Origin: Lagopus muta
Lineage: Eukaryota > Chordata > Aves > Galliformes > Phasianidae
DNA length: 64,000 nt
Reading direction: 5' to 3'
Assembly (NCBI RefSeq): GCF_023343835.1
Contig: NC_064449.1
Span: 1,959,778-2,023,777, forward strand
Shown: piece after piece, positions 13,101 through 25,100 of the stretch
Layout: the number at the start of each line of letters is the position of its first letter
Numbering within the stretch: the first letter of the stretch is position 1
The notes under the pieces: model-generated
Databases searched by the model: none
What the model saw: the letters and a program-made list of their open reading frames with translations, nothing else
What the model was told of the DNA's origin: nothing
Program-made: the position numbers and the translations under genes

Positions 13101-16100
13101 GGGCTGGAGGAGCCCTGCACCCTATCACACGTGCTGATTTTGCTCTCAGAGCCCATCCTTGCATGAGCTGTGTCAGTTATCTGTGCTGCACTCCAGTGCT
13201 CTGATCAGCGCATAGGAAACCATGTCACCGACCCAGAAAACACACAGCTTTGGGATTACATCTCCATCCCAGCCCTAATCCCCAGCAAGCAAGGAGGCTG
13301 GGGCCGAGGGGCTGGGGTGATCTGCACTGCTAAAAGCTGGGACACAAACCCCATTCCTTCCCCTACAACATTTCACCAAAGGCAAGGGCTGGAGGTGAAA
13401 TCACTAAAGGCTGCACGCTGGCTCTGCAGCCTGGCTCTCCAGTTACCTATAAAGGCATTCGTGTGTTGCTGGGTTGGCAGTGCAAACCTGGAAGTGGAGA
13501 TCTGCACCCAGGTCCCTTGGCTGAGCTGGGACAGTGCTAGGGAGCAGTGTGCTGCTCTGGGGCTACAAAGGAGCAGGAGTTGCCATGCATCCCAGCATCA
13601 CTGCTGGGCCGGCTCCTTATCCTACTGAGTGTGGCTGTTGGGCTGGAGGGATTATAGGAGCCTCGTTAACATAGCCACACTGGGGGATTTGCTGCTGTCC
13701 CCACTCTAATCCCCTGTAAGGGCTGGATTACATGGCCCCAGCTGCTGGGAGCGGGGCTGGGGTTGCCGTGGAGGCTTCACCCTGGTGAGGGGCACCTGGC
13801 TAAAGCTTCTGTGACTGGGGGACAGGCTCCCTGCAGCCTGCCCTTGTAGGGGCTGCTTTAACAAGCCCCCACAGCAAGGTTTGGGTGCAGCAATAGGGCT
13901 GGGTGCTGGCAGGGCCCTGCTGTGTGTCACCCTGTAGGGAGCACCTGGGAAGAGCGTTGGGTTCTCCATGCTGTGTACTAAGGTGTGGGCTGGAGCAGCT
14001 CTGATCCATGCCTCCACGCTGAGGCATTAATGAGCTTCCCTATACCCATGCACTGTTATTTTTGGTGGTGTTCTGAGCTGAGCCCTGCGCTTCACAGCTC
14101 CCTTCTTGCAGCCCTGTGCTGGGCAGCAGTGGCCCTTGGCGTACCTGTACCCTCCTTTCAGGATGCTGCTGAGCAGCTGGGTCACCCTGAGGGCTCTGTA
14201 GGGATTTGCTGCCGTTTCAGCCATCTGTGCAGCTCTGGATGTTCCCCTGCACTGCTGCTCCATGTGTCCTGGCTGTGGGTGCTGTGCTCACCATCCTTGC
14301 CATCCAGCTGTGTGTGAGCTGATGTGGGGTTGAGACCAGCTCCATCCTGCGCTCCTTGCGTTTCCCATTTTGCTTTCTGTCTCCACTGGGGATGAAGAGA
14401 AAAATAAACCCTCTCTTGGTTCAAATTCCATGTGCATCTCGCTGCTCTCAGTGCAAACTGCTACATTTTGTATTGTGCTGTGTGACCGGAGCACTGACGT
14501 GGTGTTAATGTGTTCTGAGCTAAAAAGAGGATCAGAAATGGCCCTTCCCTTGGGATATTTTCTGCTAAGCAGCAGCACAGCTGTGTCCCTGCCTTTTGAT
14601 GAGTCCAGGAAGGAAGGGAGCACTTATCTACGCAGCACCAGGAGCGTGCAGAGCAGCAGGATGTTCTTTCCCATGATGAATGAAGAAACAGCTTTTGCTG
14701 CATAATGCACCTTTGTAAAGGAGATGATGGGGTGCATCTGGCTGTTCCCTTCTCCCACGCTGGGTGACAGAGCAGTCCCATGGGGCTGTTCCTGCAGGAC
14801 CCTGTGCGGCTTTAAGCACCATTGGCATCCATCATCAGGCTGTATGGTTGGTGCTGGGGGCAGCTCTGCTCGATGGGGCTTCCTGAGAGTTGCAGAGCCT
14901 GATGTGATGGTTCACCTGAGTGCATCTGTGCTGATTCACTTCATCTGCGTGTTCTGCATGGCTCATCGCTGCCCACAAGGTGTGTGACACTGTCACCTCA
15001 TCAGTCTTCAAGCAGACATCGGGTCATCGCTGTCAGCCACATCAGTGTATAGCCTGTGGGATGTTAATGACGTTCTCATTAGTCTGCAGCAAGCTGTGCA
15101 GTCTGGTGTTGCAATGAGAGTGTGAATGCTGCTAGATCTGTCCATCCCAGCGGGGTCTCTGTGACACCCTGTGTCTCCCTGTACTGGGATCTGCAGGAGC
15201 CTTGGGGTTGCTGTGCCACAAAGCCTCCTTGTGCCTCTGCATTCTGATGGCATTTGCAGCCCCGTTACCCTGCACTCGGTTGGAACCTGATGCGTAATTG
15301 AGGAGAGAAGAGCTCTGCAGTCCTCTGCCACCTGCCTACAGGTGTTGGTGGGCTCCCCAGGACCTTGTGCCTGCACTGCGGGGCTCGCTGCCATCTGTGC
15401 TCACTGGTGACGTGCCAGAAGGGCTGGGTGATGGACAGTGAACCTCTGGGCCGCTCAGAGGTGACTCAGCAGCCTCCCTGCCTGCCCCCCTTCTCCTCCC
15501 ATTTCCTTCTTCCCTATTTTCCAGCTGCCTCACCCAAACCCTGACCGAATGCTGTGCCCTATCCCATGTCCCCTCTGATCCGAAGGACCCAAAGCAATCT
15601 CCCACTGTATGGGGCGTGATGCAGATGGCTCTGTTATCTATAGGATGGCTTTGCTGTGTGCCCCTGCCCTGCTGGGGGGCCTCTCACTCACTGACCTCCC
15701 CAGGGATGGCCCTGAGGACGGCCGTTCTCCCTGCACCGTGTGGATTTACAGCTCTGTCTTGCTTGCAATCCAGCTCAGGTTAAATTTAGCTGCCACCCCA
15801 TAAGGATTTTATAAGCTGGATTTCTCTGCGTTGCTCCTACAAAGGCGCTACGGCTGTGCTTGTCTGCACCTTTGAAGTGAAATGAACGGCTGGTGACCCA
15901 CACCAGGATTGGCCTGAGGGGGCATCAGTGACTGGGCCACCACTTTGTCCTCGGCCACATCCTTGCACAGTGACAGCTTCACAGAGCGTTGTCACTGCTG
16001 GGGATGAGGTGACAGCCACCAACCGGCACGGGAAGCGGCAGTGCATGGATAGTGACATGGATGCTGCAGGCTGCCCGCCAGCATTGCCACTGCCACTTTG

Positions 16101-19100
16101 AGGTAGGCTGGGAACGGGGCACGTCCCATGTTTGGGGCTGTGCAGCATCACTCTGGGTGTTGTTTTAGGGTGGCTGGAGCATGGATGGAGTTTTAGGCTC
16201 TGCTGGTGTGAGCGGGGCAATATGGCACTGCTGTGATGGCGTCTTGCCCTGTGAGGAAGGACAGGCTGAGCTGCAGCCCCAGCTCTTCTCCCAGCTCTGG
16301 GGATGAAGCCTTGGGGCTGGGGCCTGTCCATGCTGCTGTGATTGCTCAGTGCTGTCTGCAGGGTCACCAGTGGGCAAAGGCAGCTCCTCCTTGCTCTGGT
16401 GCTGCTTCCTGTTGGCTGTGCTTCAGAGAATTTTTGTGCCCATAGATGTGCCCTTTCCTGGAGCCATTTCCAAAGCACACAGCAGCTGTGGCTCCGCAGC
16501 AGCACTGGCCCTGCAGAAAGCACCAGGATGGATGCCATCAAGGGATGATGCTGTCCCAGAGCAGCAGGGACCTTCCTGTCCCCATGCCGAGCAGCAGCGT
16601 GCCACCACAGTGTGCCCAAGGGCTTGGAGACAGCACCCTACCAACTGCAAGGGGAAGATATGGATGGGGAAGGTGCAGCTCTTTGGGATTTTTGCTCATT
16701 CAACTGCATGAAAGAAGCCGTGCCACATCCTTTGATGGAAGGCAGCAGCGAGCAGGGCTTGAGGGCTTGATTGCTTCTGACAGCTGGGGAGGACTGCAGC
16801 CCCAGAGACCATCAGAGCACAGCGCTTTGTGTGTGCTTCTTTGTCCTGGGCAGAGATCAGCATGGGTGTGCTGCTGGTTGGTGCTTCACAGAGCTGCCCT
16901 GGAATGGCACCCGCACATCTTCTTATCATCAGTGAATGTGAGGACAGCCCAGCTGGTGACAAGGGGCCAGGAGGAGCTGACGTGCTTTTCTTTGGGACAC
17001 CAGCACCATGTCTAGGTCCTGGGATTTCTCCTACAGCCACTTCAGCTCCGGAGGGCCCATCTCCTGTTCCTGTCGTTTCCTGTCACACCCCAAACATTCC
17101 ATTTCCCGTCGCCACCTTAAAATCAGTGCTCAGCCACAGCAGGGTGCTGCCAGAGCAGCGTTTCAAAGCCCCTGGAGCTGGGACAGCTGGCACTGCTCTT
17201 GCTGGTGCCAGCCAGCAGCACTAAATGGGTGTTTGGGGTCGGGATGGAGACCTTCAGAGCAGGTAATAAGCTTTGCTGCGTGGGGAAGGTCACGCTGCTA
17301 TCTGATTACTTACCCTTCTGCTTTCATCCTCTTATTGCAATGCATCAGCGTAATAGGAGAGGCGAGCCTGCCAGCTCGACGTGGTTTGGTTTGAATGGGT
17401 GCTGGGAGGAAAGCTCATAGAGGAACGAGAGATTTTCTTGGGAAGGCTCCAGCCTGCAGCTGGGTGTGAAGGCACTCAGGGCATTAGGGCACGGGGTGCC
17501 TGGTAACAAGGGAATGGGGACCAGCATGGGGAAATGTTGGAGCTCGGGTTGGTGCAGATCTCTGTAGTCACAGCAGTGCTTCCTAAAGTCAGAAATGGAA
17601 ATGGAAAGCATGAAAGCTGCTGCTCTGTGCTGCTTGCCTGCAGCATTGTGCAGCGTTTCTGGTGGCGTTAAGCAAAAAACTTCTTCCCCTGGATGAGATT
17701 CAAATCTTGCTCCTGGCCAAAGGTTTGAAAGAACCTGATGAGTCAGAGCTTTTCTTGGATAAACCCTTTTAGAATCCATTCACATTACAAGAGCCAAAAC
17801 CCTGATGTTGTGTGGCTGGGAAATAACTCAGCATTCAAGTGCCATCTCCCTGCTTCTCAGTGCAAGAAGTTTAATGTATACTGAGTCCCAGAGATTTAGG
17901 GGAGGGAAGAGGAGGAGCAGCCCTGCCCCTGTGCTTAACCTGGGGCTGATCATACCGGAAGCAGCTGTGCTGAGGAGGCTCACTGCCCCAACCTGATATA
18001 AAAATAACCTACAAATAGAGCTTGGAAGGTTCAGACGCAGGACATGCAGCTCCTGGCAGCGTCCCTGTGCTGAGCAGATATCCTGTGCATGGAAATGTCC
18101 CATTGCACGCCCTGTGCACAGGAGAGGCACGGTGCTGGGATGCACACAGCATCCTGTGGGCTCTCGTGCTCAGTGTATCTGTCCATGTCCCTGTGTCTGG
18201 TGTGTCCCCTTCCCTGGAAAAGGGCACCTGCTGGGGCTGTCACCTGCTGTCCTGCCTGACTTCTCCAGGATGGGGATGTCCACATCTGTATGAGCTCAGC
18301 CGGGGCTCCCCAACTTTGGGGATGTTTTTCCTAGCCGCGGGGTTGTGGGAATCCTGCAAAGCTTTGGGCTCACAGTTCTCTCAGCTGATTTTTCCCCTTC
18401 CTCCCCTGCAGGCTTGCCGTGATTTCCTGGACTTAGCAGAAACTCACAGCCGAAAATGGCATCGGGCACTGCAGTATGAGCGGGAGCAGCGGATCCGGCT
18501 GGAGGAGACCATCGAGCAGCTAGCCAAGCAGCACAACAGCTTGGAGAGAGCCTGCCGTGGGGCACCGGGCAGCACAGGCAGCACCGGCACTGCCAAGGGT
18601 GAGCCCAGTGGGTGGGGATGGGGGGGAGGCACGGGCAGTGCTCTCTGTGAGAGTGCTGCACCCCTGGACCATGGCTTGCTTGTGGTGTTTCAAATCTTAT
18701 CCCTGCTAACAGGGCACATCTCAGGTCATGGTGTTTGGAGGAAACCCAGGAATCCCCAAATGCTGCTGAATTCACAGCTGCAGCGTGGCTCGTGTCCCAA
18801 CTGGGACTCGTTTGCTGCTTGCAAAAGTTATTTATCGGGCAGTAAAATCAAATGGCTTTTGGATAGCAGTGCCAAATCTCCTTCCCTGCAGGAGGTGTTT
18901 GTTACAGCCTGGTGGCCAAAAGCTGCGTGTAGAGCTGTGTCTTGTTTTAAAAGAGTGTATGGGCTTAAGGGAGCAGTGAGCTGCTGGAGGTTAGTGCCTG
19001 GTACAGGAGCAGGCACAGCAGCAGCCTGAGCCCATCACAGCGGGCATCCTTGCTCCTTGAGAGGGACACAGGGACAAGGAGGTGGCTGTGCCTTGCCTGC

Positions 19101-22100
19101 AGGTGGCTCAGCAGCATGGGGTGCAGCAGGGATGGGGATGGAGCTGGAGGTTTCCTCCTGGTGCTGCACACACAGGACACACAGATGCTCGCAGTACCAC
19201 CACCCACAGCTCTGTGATGGGAAGTTGCCCACCTCATAAGGTTGTGGTTTAATAGGAAATAGCTGCAGGTGTGGGAATGGATATTTCAGAGGTGGTCAGC
19301 ACTGTGCCATCCTGGCTGCTGGAATAGAGGCTGTGTGGCAGAGCACTGAAGCTGGTACCTGCAGTGAGGCTGTGCCAGGGGGCAGTGCCACGTCTCAGAA
19401 GTCCCCTCCTGTTTGGTGTCTGGTGTGCACGTGGCTCAGGCTTTTGGCTTGCTGGCAATGGGAGAGGACAGAGCAGGAGACAGTGGTGGCAGTGAGTGTC
19501 AGTAGGTTTGGAAGGGGACTGGGCAGCAGCTGAGCATCTCAACCCCTTTGTGCCACCAGGGAGTGTGCAGTCTGCCAAAGGAGAAGCCAGTGATGAAGAT
19601 GAAGAGACGGAGTATTTTGATGCCATGGAGGATGCACCAGCTTTTATCACTGTAACCGCAGACCCCAAGCACCACAGGTACGAGCTGCAGCCTTAGGGGT
19701 TTGGTGAAACTCATGGGAAAAGCATGGGAAAGACTGCCTGCTGTGTGCTGTGCTTGGCTTTGGGACAGCACCTGAGTGGTAGTGGCTGTACTGCACTGCT
19801 GTTCCCACCTTCACCAGGTGGCACTTTGTCCCCACAGGCGTTCGGGCAGTAACCTGAGCGGGGCCAGCGAGGGCCACCCTGAGGACTGGAACCTGGAGGA
19901 CAGCGTGAGTTGGGCAGAGTGGGTGAGATGTGCAGTGAGATGAAACGGCTTTAGGATTGCACCTGGGTCCCTGGCCGTGGCTGGGTGAGCGCTGCTTAGA
20001 CCTGTGCTCCTCCTCTTGCTTTTGCAGGTATTTGAAAGCTCAAATCAAAGCAGCTACAATGAGTCCTGCAAAGATCTCCTGCCGAGGAAAAGGAGACGGA
20101 GCCGCATCCCTGACAAACCCAACTACAGCCTTAACCTCTGGAGCATCATGAAGAACTGCATTGGCAAAGAGCTCTCCAAGATCCCCATGCCTGTAAGTGA
20201 GCCCCAGGGGTGTTGCTGCCATGCTGAAGCTGCTGACCTCAGGGTTTTGGTTCAGTGCAGAGCATTTGGGTTACTGCTCCAGGTAGTCCTGCAGGTGCTG
20301 CAGCAGCCTCTGAGCAGGACAGAGAGCATGTGGCAAACCCAGCCTGGGGTCTGGCTGCCATTAATGTGAATTGTCCAGTGCTCTGAAGAACCAGCACAGG
20401 CAGAAAGCTCGAGCAGCCAAGCAAGAGGATGCTCAGCATGGAGTTGTGCTGCTGATTGTTTTGTGGTAAATGGCTCTGCTGTTGCATTAGGGGCTGTCTG
20501 CATCAGGCTGGCTCTTTCTTTAGGGCTGATTTCTGCTTCTGTGCTGGCTGTGGAGGGCCACAGTATGCTTATGGGGTGCACCCTGGAGCTGGGGGACATT
20601 GCCTGAGCATCTGCAAACCCAGGGAGGAAGAGGGAACCAGGGCACCTGGAATCTCTGCAGATGCAAGTGTTTCACTCAGGGCAAGAGGGAGGGGACCTTG
20701 CTATTTGGAAAAGTGGAGGAGAAATCCCTGTTGTTATTAGACTAGAAATGTGTAACTTCTCATCCTCTGTGAGTGCAGGAGTATCCTACTGCTGGTTTGT
20801 ACCTGGAGTGGGCTGTGCTGGTTGCTACCCACCCACACCTAACACTGCCTATAGCAAACTTCCCTCAAAACTGTAGCAGAAAGCAGTTTCCAGAGCACAC
20901 CAGCCCTGTCCAGGCTGATGGCTCACTTGCAGATCTTGACCAGCCCAGTAAGTGTGGCATGGGTGCCACTGCAAGCAGTTCATTTCCCCAGAACCTGCCA
21001 CGTCCTGACAAGCACAGGAGAATAGATTTAATGTCTTAGAATGGTACCTGATACACTGGAAGTTAAAGGGTGAGTTTGTCCCTTCCTTGTGCTGTTGCCA
21101 ACTGAGAGCTGCAGCCCAGCACTGTCAGTTAGCATTGCTGCAACAGCATCAAGATTAGATAAGGACATGAAGGGTACAGAAAACAGCTCAAGATGTGAAA
21201 TACCGGCAGCTGTGGTGCTGAGAGAGGAAAGCTCTACCTTTCTTAACATTCAGACCCACCAGAGCAGCCACAGCCTGGCAGCAATGCATGGCTGCATGTC
21301 CCAGGGGACGTGATGCATGGAAAACCTCCCTGTGCACACACTGCCTTCCTTCATTTGAATTGAATGAACACTGCATTACTTGGGAGGAGGTCATCTTCAT
21401 CCCTCTGCTGGAAGGTTTTGCTGTGTGACAGTGCTGGTGTGGGATGCAGCTGCTGCTTTGTTGTTGAGCTGCCTACATCTCTCCTGAGGTTCTGCTGAGC
21501 TGGCACTGCTGTGCTCCTCGGTGGATGCTTTGCTGCCTTTGCTACATAACCTCATTTCTTGGATGCTATAAGATTGCTTACTGACTAAATCCCAGAGTGG
21601 AACAGTCTGGAGTTTGTTTTCTTTAATATAAAGCATGTAACTTGGCTTATGGAAGTGGTTCTCCCATCCTTCAGCCATCTGCTCGTTCCAAAATAGAATT
21701 TTTGTTGTGAACTGGAAGCAAAAAGGGAATTTCAGATGGTTTGGAGGCAAAAGACTTTCCACTCATGCAACAGAAAATATCTCACTTGTCCTTTTTTTTT
21801 TTTTAATGATTTCACTTGTTTCTGATACAAACAATTGCTGAAGTCAAGCACTTATTTTTTTCCCATTTGCAGCAATGGTTTGGGCAGTATATTGCAAACA
21901 TCTCTAATTAACAAAGCTACGATTTAGGGCTGGAAAAAAGGTGAGCTGAGGCTTCCCCTGGGACAGGGCTGTCCCTCTGCCCATTGCTCTGTGCTGTGTG
22001 GCTTTCATCGGTGCCCCTCAATGGGAGTTTAGGGTTCTGTCATTCACTGGGCTCAGGGATGGAGGTGATGGAGGTGCTCAGGGATGCTGAGTTGATGTGG

Positions 22101-25100
22101 GATGTTCCCAGCAGAGAGCTGGGCTCACTGCTCAGGGTCATTCAGGGGTTTGGGGCACGTATGACCTGCCACAGTGCTGGGTTAGCTCATGGGCTGCCAG
22201 CTCCCAGCCTGGCTGTTCCCAGCTCAGCCCAGCTGGGCACTCCAGAGCCCTCAGGCACTTGTGCTATGGTTCAGGGAGCACGTTATAGTGCGAGTCCCTT
22301 GTTTTATTTAACATGTACTTGGTGCTGCAGAGGCAGTGCTTGTGCAGAACTCCCTGCCACATCCAGCCCTGTGTCACAGCGCATCAGGATGTGGTGCTGG
22401 AGTGCCCAGCTGGCATCCATCCTGCTTTGCTGACCACCACTCTTCTCCCCGCAGGTGAACTTCAATGAGCCACTCTCCATGCTGCAGCGGCTGACAGAGG
22501 ACCTGGAGTACCACGAGCTGCTGGACAAAGCAGTCAAGTGTGAGAGCTCCACAGAGCAGATGTGTTTCGTGGCAGCCTTCTCAGTGTCTTCCTACTCGAC
22601 GACGGTGCACCGCACAGCGAAGCCGTTCAATCCATTGCTGGGGGAAACCTATGAGCTCGACAGGCTGGAGGAGCTGGGCTTCCGTTCCCTGTGTGAGCAG
22701 GTGAGCTGTGCAGAAGGGCTCCGTGTGCCTGTCCTGCTCTTTGTGTCAAAGCAGCCCTTTTGTGTAGGAGATGCAGCACCTCCCTGTTTCAGTTCACTTC
22801 ATGGCTGGATGGAGCCTCGAGATCTTGTTTCTTTCTTGTTATATTGCAAAGTTTTAATTTCCAAGCTTGGTGGCAACCTGAGAACCTCCAGCATCCCTGT
22901 GTGCTAATCACAGAGTACATCTGATGCTCATCTATCAACCAGCAGGTCTTAATTGAAAAACCTAGGGAGCATAATGGGCTGAGACCTTGGAAGGAAATTG
23001 GCTCTTTAAAGCATAGCATGCTCAGCTGGTGCTTCCCATCCTCCTGGGGATGGACAGGGCTGTTTATCACCGCTGTAGGCAGGAGATCATTTCTGGAGGG
23101 GCTCTGGGCTCCCCAGGAGGTGGCTGTGCTGTCCCAGAGACAGTGACCATCACGTTTCCCAGCACTCAGGAGCAAACCCATGGCCTCCATCACTGCAGAA
23201 ACCAGTGTAGATTCAAGACCTGCAGTGCCAGTTGGCACTGAGACCCCTGGGGTGAGGGCTGTGTGGTAGCTGTTCTGTGGGGCTGTGCTTGCAAACTGTG
23301 TCCTCCAGGTGCCCAATCCCCTCTGGCAGTGCTCTGGAGATGCTGCACCTTGTTTAGAGGGAGGCAGGAACCTTTTTTGACCAGAGGAGGCAGCCTAGAT
23401 AGCTCCTCAGAAGGGCACAACGTGTGGAAAGGGTTTTGCTGCTAGTCCAGATGTGGAGCAGGCTCTAGGTCACACTGTGCCCCTGTGTGCCAGTGAGAGC
23501 TATCAAGGGAGTAAAAGTTGCTTTGGTAGGTGACCTCCAGGATTTGTATCCCTGCTGACTCTACTTTCTGGCATTTCTGACCCTTCCATGTCCAGCCTGT
23601 TCCAGCTGCCTTGGGTGTACGAGTACATGAGTTTTGGGTGCTGACGCATGGTGGGGGCTGGAGAGGTTCATCCAAAATTCGGTTTGCTGTAACTCAGAGC
23701 AAAACAACTCTGTTGCCACACTCTGGAGCATTTAATCTCTTAGCAGAGCCTCTAAATCTGCCTAAATCCTGGCCCCATCTCAACGGGCAGATTGGGGGCA
23801 GGCTTGAAGCAGCCCAGTGTTGGTGGTGCAGTCAGCACGTGCTGCCCTGGGTCGTGCTGGCACCGTGGGATGGATAGATGGACAGACAGATGCTGTTCCC
23901 ATGGCTCTGAACATCCCTTGGTCCACTGACATGCTGAGTGAGGCGTTGGTAATCCAGTGCCTGAAATCCAGTTATCCAAATAGGATTTTCTCCTGCCAGT
24001 GACAGTGGGATTTAATGGAGAGGTTTTGGCTCTGCTCACAGTTGTAATCCAGTTGCTCAGGGCACTCAGGCTGTAATTACCCTGGTGCAAAGTACCTCTG
24101 AACACGGTGGCTTACATATTCCTTCCAAGGGACAGTGCTTGAGTGGTGTCCCTAGAGCCACCAGGCAGGCTGTGCTGCAGCCACATCTGCTTTTCCTGTC
24201 TGTGTCCATGGGAAGGCACTGCAGTGCTGGACAAGCTGCGGGCTCAGCCTCTGAGCATCCTTGGGACCAAAACTGTCACCTCTCTTTGGGTCCTCCAGTG
24301 ATGACTGAGCACTGGATGGGGCCAGCACCTGATGGGCTGTCCTTTCTCCCTGCCAGGTGAGCCACCACCCCCCAGCAGCTGCCCACCACGTCTTCTCCAA
24401 GCGAGGCTGGACGCTGTGGCAGGAGATCACCATCGCCAGCAAGTTCAGGGGCAAATACCTCTCCATCATGCCTCTGGGTAGGTGACCTGGCCAAGGGGCT
24501 GAGGGCTCACTTGTGCCATATCCTATGACTCTGAGAACCAAGCAACATGTTCCTCGTGGGCTTTCAAAATGAAAGCTTTTGGAGGACAGAAGGCAGGCAT
24601 GGTGCTTGGTGCTCGGGCACCCGTCCAGTCCCCACCCTGAGCCCAGGGCTCTCCACAGGTGCCATCCACCTCGAGTTTCACTCCAGTGGGAATCACTACG
24701 TCTGGAGGAAAGTCACTTCCACTGTTCACAATATCATCGTGGGCAAGCTTTGGATTGACCAGGTCAGTGCCTGTGGGCTCTTTGGGGAACGGGGCAGTGT
24801 GGGGCCAGGTCTGGTGTGGGGTGTTTTACTTGGGCCCGTCATGCCGTGGGGCTGGAGGGGATGGAGTGGGGAGCAGATGTAGTTCTGCACTGAGGTTGAT
24901 GTGCAGCTGCACAAATGACGATTAATGGCTCATTTGTCTCCTTGCAAAGTCTCTCACTTGCTGTGATTCTGTGTCTTTTATCTAGTCTGGTGAAATAGAG
25001 ATTGTTAACCATAAGTCAAAAGATAAATGCCAGCTGAAATTTACCCCCTACAGCTACTTCTCCAGGGATGTCCCCCGAAAGGTACGTAGCCAAAAATCTC

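Larger units (their letters stand above)
10139..18411 (+). other. OSBP2: OSBP2 8.3-kb intron
   Basis: This intron separates the [13 protein letters not shown] exon from the [10 protein letters not shown] exon. I saw no recognisable exon or CR1 copy. The only distinctive content is the CpG-rich segment at 11930-12260. The open frames on both strands (up to 260 codons) look like chance frames in GC-rich DNA. Confidence 0.8.

Noticed and set aside
15837..16619. Second 260-codon minus-strand frame in the same intron
   Set aside because: Low-stop GC-rich sequence with no recognisable motif and competing open frames on the other strand.
18022..19029. 335-codon open frame spanning the coiled-coil exon
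   Set aside because: It is the real exon 18412-18598 read through into both flanking introns; splice sites define the true ends.
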